DNA of 37,964 bases from Gammaproteobacteria bacterium (GTDB lineage Bacteria > Pseudomonadota > Gammaproteobacteria > Thiohalospirales > Thiohalospiraceae), in the NCBI GenBank assembly GCA_015490535.1, contig WFXP01000099.1, positions 1-37,964 of the forward strand. Reading direction: 5' to 3'. The translations under genes were made by a program, and so were the position numbers. The notes beneath the pieces are model-generated. The model ran no database searches, was not told where the DNA came from, and was given only the letters and a program-made list of their open reading frames with translations. Below, one piece after another: positions 33,722 to 37,964 of this stretch (positions are counted from its first letter, which is position 1; each line of letters starts with the position of its first letter).

Positions 33722-34582
33722 TCAGCCCAGCCACTCCAGATAGGCGGCAGTGATATCTCCACCCCACATCATGGCGATCCACCCCGCCGCGGCCAGATAG
33801 GGCCCGAACGGGATCGGCAGGTCGCGCTCCTGGCGGCGCAGCAGAATCAGGCCGATACCCACCACGCTCCCCACCAGTGAGGATAGCACTATGACCAGCG
33901 GAACCGCCTGCCATCCCAGCCAGGCGCCCAGCAGGGCCAGCAGCTTGAAGTCCCCGAATCCCATCCCCTCCTTGCCGGTCAGGAGCTTGAACAGCATATA
34001 TACGCTCCACAGGGAGAGATACCCCGCCATGGCCCCGATGATGGCGCTGGCGGGATCGGTGAAGATCCCGAACAGGCTCAGCCCCAGTCCCGCCCAGAGC
34101 AGCGGCAGGGTGATGTCGTCCGGCAGCAGCTGATGCTCCAGGTCGATGAACACCAGCGGGATCAGTCCCCAGGTGAGCAGCAGTCCGGCGGCGGTCTGCC
34201 AGCCGTAGCCGAATTTCCAGGCCACCGCGGCGGAGAGCAGGGCGCACAGCAGCTCCACCAGGGGGTAGCGCGGGGAGATGGGCTGGCCGCACTCCCGGCA
34301 GCGGCCGCGCAGGATCAGATAGCTGATGAGGGGGATGTTCTCCAGGATGCCGATGGCGTGGCCGCAGCCGGGGCAGCGGGAGCGCGGGGTGTTGAGGTTG
34401 TAGGGCTCCAGATCCGCGGCGTCCGGGTTGGTACCCTGCAGCTCGTGACACTGCAGGCGCCAGCCGCGCATCATCATCTCCGGCAGCCGGTGGATGACCA
34501 CGTTGAGGAAGCTGCCGATGATCAACCCCAGCAGGGCGCAGATGGCCACCAGCAGCAGCGGGTTCCCTCCGAGAAGCTCCAT
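33722..34582 (-). CDS. pilD: Prepilin leader peptidase / N-methyltransferase
   Basis: 286 residues from the ATG at 34582 (MELLGGNPLLL), comparable with P. aeruginosa PilD (290); an ATG three codons earlier (34591) is equally possible. The cytoplasmic loop has the zinc cysteines C70, C73, C95 and C98. The catalytic aspartates are D147 (FIDLEHQLLPDD) and D211 (GMGFGDFK), 64 residues apart as in the characterised type IV prepilin peptidases. It cleaves and N-methylates prepilins and pseudopilins in the inner membrane. It lies 22 bases after pilC. Confidence 0.94.
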   Translation of the reverse strand: MELLGGNPLLLVAICALLGLIIGSFLNVVIHRLPEMMMRGWRLQCHELQGTNPDAADLEPYNLNTPRSRCPGCGHAIGILENIPLISYLILRGRCRECGQPISPRYPLVELLCALLSAAVAWKFGYGWQTAAGLLLTWGLIPLVFIDLEHQLLPDDITLPLLWAGLGLSLFGIFTDPASAIIGAMAGYLSLWSVYMLFKLLTGKEGMGFGDFKLLALLGAWLGWQAVPLVIVLSSLVGSVVGIGLILLRRQERDLPIPFGPYLAAAGWIAMMWGGDITAAYLEWLG

Positions 34583-34604
34583 CGACCCCATTCGAGCGCT
34601 GCCG

Positions 34605-35831
34605 TTATCCTCCCACCACGCTGCCCATCTGGAAGATCGGCATGTACATGGCAATTACCAGGCCGCCGATCAGTACCCCCAGGATCGCCATTATGATGGG
34701 CTCCATCAGGCTGCTCAGGGCGTCTATGGCGTCGTTGACCTGCTCCTCGTAGAAGTCTGCCACCTTGGCCAGCATGCTGTCCAGCGAGCCGGCCTCCTCG
34801 CCGATGGCGGTCATCTGGATCACCATGTTGGGGAACAGCTGGGTGTCGCGCATGGCGGTGTGGAGCGGCTGGCCGGTGGCCACCTGGTCGCGCATCTCCA
34901 GCACCGCCTTGGCGTACACCACGTTCCCCACCGCGCCGGACACCGAGGACATGGCCTCCACCAGCGGCACACCGGCCCCGAACATGGTGGCCATGGTGCG
35001 GGCGAAGCGCGCCATGGCACCCTTGGTGAAGATGGGGCCGAACACCGGCAGCCGCAGGGAGAGGCGGCTCATGGCGGCGCGCAGCGCCGCCGATTTCTTG
35101 TAGGCGCGCAGGAACAGGTAGCCGCTCGCCACCAGCCCCGCCAGTATGGCCCATCCCCAGGCCTGCAGGAACTCGGACATGGCGATCACCACCTTGGTCG
35201 GCAGGGGCAGTTCGGCGCCGAAGCTGCCGAACAGCTCGGCGAATGCGGGCACCACGAAGATCATCAGGATTACAGTAATGATGATGGCGATTACGATCAC
35301 CGCGATGGGGTAGAACATCGCCTTTTTTATCTTGGACTTGATGCTCTCGATGCGCTCCTTGTAGTCCGCGATGTTCTTCAGCAGGATATCCAGCGAGCCG
35401 GACTGCTCGCCCACGTTGACCAGGTTGCAGAACAGCTCGTCGAACTGCTCCGGATAGCGGCTCAGCGCCGAGGCGAGGGGGGTGCCGCCGCCCACGTCGT
35501 TCTTGACCGCGGTAACGATCTCGCGCATGGTGGATTTCTCGATGCCGCCGGCGATGATGTCCAGGGCGTTCACCAGCGGCACGCCGGAGTTGATCATGGT
35601 GGCCAGCTGGCGGCTGAATACCGCCACGTCCCCGGCGTTGGGCTTGTTGAATATGCCGTCCAGCGCCGACTTGCTCTGCTTCTTGATCTTTCCGGGAACG
35701 ATGCCGCGGCGGCGCAGCTCCGCCTTCACCATGGCGCTGTTTTCCGCCTCCATGATGCCGTTGGCCTTGCCTCCCTTCTTGTCCTTTCCCTCCCAGATGA
35801 AGTACTCGAGTTTTACGGTCTGCTCTGCCAT
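34605..35831 (-). CDS. pilC: Type IV pilus inner-membrane platform protein
   Basis: 408 residues, the usual PilC length, with two GspF-type domains (about 75-195 and 275-400). Each domain contains a conserved amphipathic region (FSRQLATMINSGVPLVNALD in the first, FARTMATMFGAGVPLVEAMS in the second), with three transmembrane helices overall. It couples PilB ATPase to pilin polymerisation. The start is five bases after the pilB stop. Confidence 0.95.
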   Translation of the reverse strand: MAEQTVKLEYFIWEGKDKKGGKANGIMEAENSAMVKAELRRRGIVPGKIKKQSKSALDGIFNKPNAGDVAVFSRQLATMINSGVPLVNALDIIAGGIEKSTMREIVTAVKNDVGGGTPLASALSRYPEQFDELFCNLVNVGEQSGSLDILLKNIADYKERIESIKSKIKKAMFYPIAVIVIAIIITVILMIFVVPAFAELFGSFGAELPLPTKVVIAMSEFLQAWGWAILAGLVASGYLFLRAYKKSAALRAAMSRLSLRLPVFGPIFTKGAMARFARTMATMFGAGVPLVEAMSSVSGAVGNVVYAKAVLEMRDQVATGQPLHTAMRDTQLFPNMVIQMTAIGEEAGSLDSMLAKVADFYEEQVNDAIDALSSLMEPIIMAILGVLIGGLVIAMYMPIFQMGSVVGG

Positions 35832-35836
35832 GACTG

Positions 35837-37564
35837 CTACTCTTTGGTTACCCGGTTGATCTCTTCGAGGCTGGTCTCTCCCAGCATCACCTTCCGGAGG
35901 CCCGAGCCGCGCAGGTCCGGGATCCCCTCTTCACGCGCCTGGTCGGCGATCTGGATGGCGTTGCCGCCGCTCATTATCAGGCGCCCCATCTCTTCCGATA
36001 TCGGCATGATCTGGAAAATCCCCAAGCGCCCCTTGTAACCGCCGTTGCACTTTTCGCACCCCACCGGGCGGTAGATGGTGATGTCGTCCACCTGATCTTC
36101 GGGAAAACCCTCCCGGAGCAGGGCCTCGCGGGGCAGCTCCTCCGGCTCCTTGCAGTGGTCGCAGAGGCGCCGTACCAGCCGCTGGGCGATGATGAGGGAG
36201 ATGGTGGAGGCTATGTTGTAGCTGGCCACTCCCATGTTGAGCAGCCGGGTCAAGGTCTTGGGCGCATCGTTGGTGTGCAGGGTGGAGAGCACCAGGTGGC
36301 CGGTCTGCGCCGCCTTGATGCCGATCTCCGCCGTTTCGAGGTCGCGGATCTCGCCCACCATGATTACGTCCGGGTCCTGGCGCAGGAAGGCGCGCAGGGT
36401 GTTGGCGAAGGTGAGCCCGGTCTTCGGGTTGACGTTGACCTGGTTGACCCCCGGCAAGTTGATCTCGGCCGGATCCTCGGCGGTGCAGATGTTGGTGTCC
36501 TCGGTGTTGAGGATGTTGAGCGCCGTGTAGAGGGTGGCGGTCTTGCCGCTGCCGGTGGGGCCGGTCACCAGCACCATGCCGTTGGGCTGTCTTATGGCCG
36601 CGTTGAACAGCTCCTTCTGCTCCTCGTCGAAGCCGAGGGCGTCGATCCCGAGATGCGAGGCCATGGGATCCAGGACGCGCATCACCACCTTTTCCCCAAA
36701 CAGGGTGGGGCAGGTGCTGACGCGGAAGTCCACCGCGCGCTTCTTGGAGAGCTTGAGCTTGATACGGCCATCCTGGGGAATGCGCCGCTCCGAGACATCC
36801 AGCTGGGCCATGACCTTGATGCGCGCCGCCAGGCGGCTGCCCAGCTTAACCGGCGGAGTGGCCACCACTTGCAGGATGCCGTCGATACGTTGTCTCACCC
36901 GGTACTTGGTTTCGTAGGGTTCGAAATGGATGTCCGAGGCCCCCTTCTTGATGGCCTCCAGCATGATCTTGTTGACGAAGCGCACCACGGGGGTGTCGTT
37001 GATCTCCGCCTCGCTGTCCTCCTTGAGATTGTCGTCCGGCTCTGCCTCCGACTCCAGATCCGACAGATCCTCGTCGTCCAGATTCCCCAATCCTTCATCG
37101 GCGCTGTCCAGCGCCTTGTTGATAATCACATGCAGGATGTCGTGGGCGGTGAGAACCGGCTCGATGTGGAGACCGGTGTGGAACTTGATCTCGTCCAGGG
37201 CCTGCAGATTGGTGGGATCGGACACCGCCACGAACAGCCGTCCGCCCCTCTTGTACAGCGGCAGTACATTGTGCTTCTGGATCAGGTTGGGGCTGACCAG
37301 CCCGATGACCTCCTGATCCAGCTCGGCGGTGGTGATGTTGAACAGGGGGACGCCGAACTCCTGGGAGGCGGCCGCGGCGATTCCGTAGCTGTCCAGGCTC
37401 TTGTCCGCCAGCAGGTGGGAGATGAACGAAACTCCCGCCTCGACCGATTCTTGGTGGTAGCTGCGCGCCTGCTCCTTGCTCAGTACACCGTTCTCTACCA
37501 GACGGCGAGCCAGGCCGCTGAGCGGGGGTGCTTCACTGTCCGTCGCTGCGTTTATTCCGTTCAT
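35837..37564 (-). CDS. pilB: Type IV pilus extension ATPase
   Basis: 575 residues. An N-terminal MshEN/GspE-N region (1 to about 150) is followed by an acidic linker (DDEDLSDLESEAEPDD), then the hexameric ATPase with Walker A GPTGSGKT (335-342, K341), Asp-box and Walker B DPDVIMVGEIRD, and His-box STLHTND. The zinc tetracysteine is split as CDHC and CEKC near the C-terminus. It powers pilus assembly with PilC. First gene of the pilBCD-coaE-yacG-pilSR run; no pilA precedes it in the window. Confidence 0.95.
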   Translation of the reverse strand: MNGINAATDSEAPPLSGLARRLVENGVLSKEQARSYHQESVEAGVSFISHLLADKSLDSYGIAAAASQEFGVPLFNITTAELDQEVIGLVSPNLIQKHNVLPLYKRGGRLFVAVSDPTNLQALDEIKFHTGLHIEPVLTAHDILHVIINKALDSADEGLGNLDDEDLSDLESEAEPDDNLKEDSEAEINDTPVVRFVNKIMLEAIKKGASDIHFEPYETKYRVRQRIDGILQVVATPPVKLGSRLAARIKVMAQLDVSERRIPQDGRIKLKLSKKRAVDFRVSTCPTLFGEKVVMRVLDPMASHLGIDALGFDEEQKELFNAAIRQPNGMVLVTGPTGSGKTATLYTALNILNTEDTNICTAEDPAEINLPGVNQVNVNPKTGLTFANTLRAFLRQDPDVIMVGEIRDLETAEIGIKAAQTGHLVLSTLHTNDAPKTLTRLLNMGVASYNIASTISLIIAQRLVRRLCDHCKEPEELPREALLREGFPEDQVDDITIYRPVGCEKCNGGYKGRLGIFQIMPISEEMGRLIMSGGNAIQIADQAREEGIPDLRGSGLRKVMLGETSLEEINRVTKE

Positions 37565-37821
37565 GTTCTGTAATGTCGGCTGGTCGGGGGAAAACTTGAA
37601 CCGCGCCGGGGCGGCGGGCGGGGTTGGAGGGTCAAACGCAATTGGCTGAATTACAGGAGAGATTCATCCGTGTCGGCCAGGCGGTTGCGCTCCCGGAATG
37701 TGCCGGTTTCACACTGAGAGAGCGGTCTCTCCCACCGGGCAAGCCGTCACCTCCCCTACCCCTCCGACCGCTTACCGCCTTCCGGACTACTGTCAGACGG
37801 CGCGCTGAATCCTGATGACGG
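37565..37821. other. Region upstream of pilB
   Basis: No supported gene. It should contain the pilB promoter; TTCAAG-N17-GACATT on the minus strand just before the ATG is a weak candidate. A short hairpin GAGAGA-GCGG-TCTCTC sits at 37716-37731 without a T tract. A 63-codon frame with a TTG start at 37624 lacks a ribosome site and protein-like composition. Confidence 0.35.
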
Positions 37822-37964
37822 GTCTTCACCAAATCGTGTGGGTGAAATGGCAAATCACCGCATAGCGGCTCCGTCCTTGACAGGCGGAATGCACGCCGGA
37901 AGATGGTCGGCAGAAGGGGATTGGGGAGACTTTGGGATTGCCGAACCACTTGCAATCTGCGCAG
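37822..37964 (+). mobile_element. MITE-like element, second copy (cut by window end)
   Basis: From GTCTTCACCAAATCGTGTGG on, this repeats the terminus and arm of the 6847-7112 element, including the CCGC-ATA-GCGG mini-hairpin and TCCTTGACAGGCGGAATGC. From GGAAG (37899) its core (GGTCGGCAGAAGGGGATTGG, then TTTGGGAT and TTGCAATC) matches the reverse complement of the first copy's right half. The core is therefore in the opposite orientation relative to the first copy. The right arm is beyond the window. Confidence 0.75.

Noticed and set aside
37624-37815. 63-codon plus-strand frame upstream of pilB
   Set aside because: TTG start, no ribosome site, Pro/Arg-rich composition and no recognisable domain.

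Overview
The window is a GC-rich (roughly 60% or more by eye) chromosomal segment with a core gammaproteobacterial gene set: trkH, fbpABC, mutS, pncC, thpR, rpiA, ilvA, narK, narXL, nirBD and pilRS-yacG-coaE-pilDCB. Type IV pilus genes beside coaE/yacG, nitrate sensing by narXL, and many palindromic intergenic repeats would fit a free-living or symbiotic sulfur-oxidiser-like lineage (Chromatiales/Sedimenticola type). That placement is inference; no marker in the window settles it. I saw no rRNA, tRNA, CRISPR array, transposase or phage gene.

Layout. 1-4097: the trkH 3' end, then a Fur-box-controlled fbpA-fbpB-fbpC ferric iron importer on the minus strand. 4182-8464: mutS divergent from an overlapping pilZ-pncC-thpR operon, with a 266-bp hairpin-forming (MITE-like) repeat between them. 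8465-10970: a regulatory region with a palindromic repeat, a perfect FNR box and a terminator that together outline an anaerobically induced small RNA; then an orphan WecA/MraY-family glycosyltransferase. 10970-14598: an orphan Tat-exported polyamine-type binding protein, rpiA, and divergent ilvA. 14879-23526: a nitrate/nitrite block. It holds narK with two tiny membrane proteins and a Usp protein, the narXL nitrate two-component system, and nirBD NADH-nitrite reductase. nirBD has a sigma54 promoter and two NtrC-like sites 32 bp apart, which suggests nitrogen-limitation control and an assimilatory role.

23709-29745 is the least ordinary part. A minus-strand operon encodes an ECF-like sigma factor with an extra C-terminal helix-turn-helix, a single-pass membrane protein and a secreted M48 metallopeptidase with a helical repeat region. 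It diverges from a plus-strand pair: a secreted caspase-like (C14) protease and a membrane-anchored Ig-like protein. The arrangement suggests an envelope proteolysis/signalling system built around two proteases; its function is not known to me.

29976-37564: the type IV pilus regulatory and assembly cluster pilB-pilC-pilD-coaE-yacG-pilS-pilR, transcribed on the minus strand with short gaps or overlaps. The window ends inside another copy of the MITE-like repeat. A second palindromic repeat family occurs four times, always in the same orientation and always downstream of a plus-strand gene.
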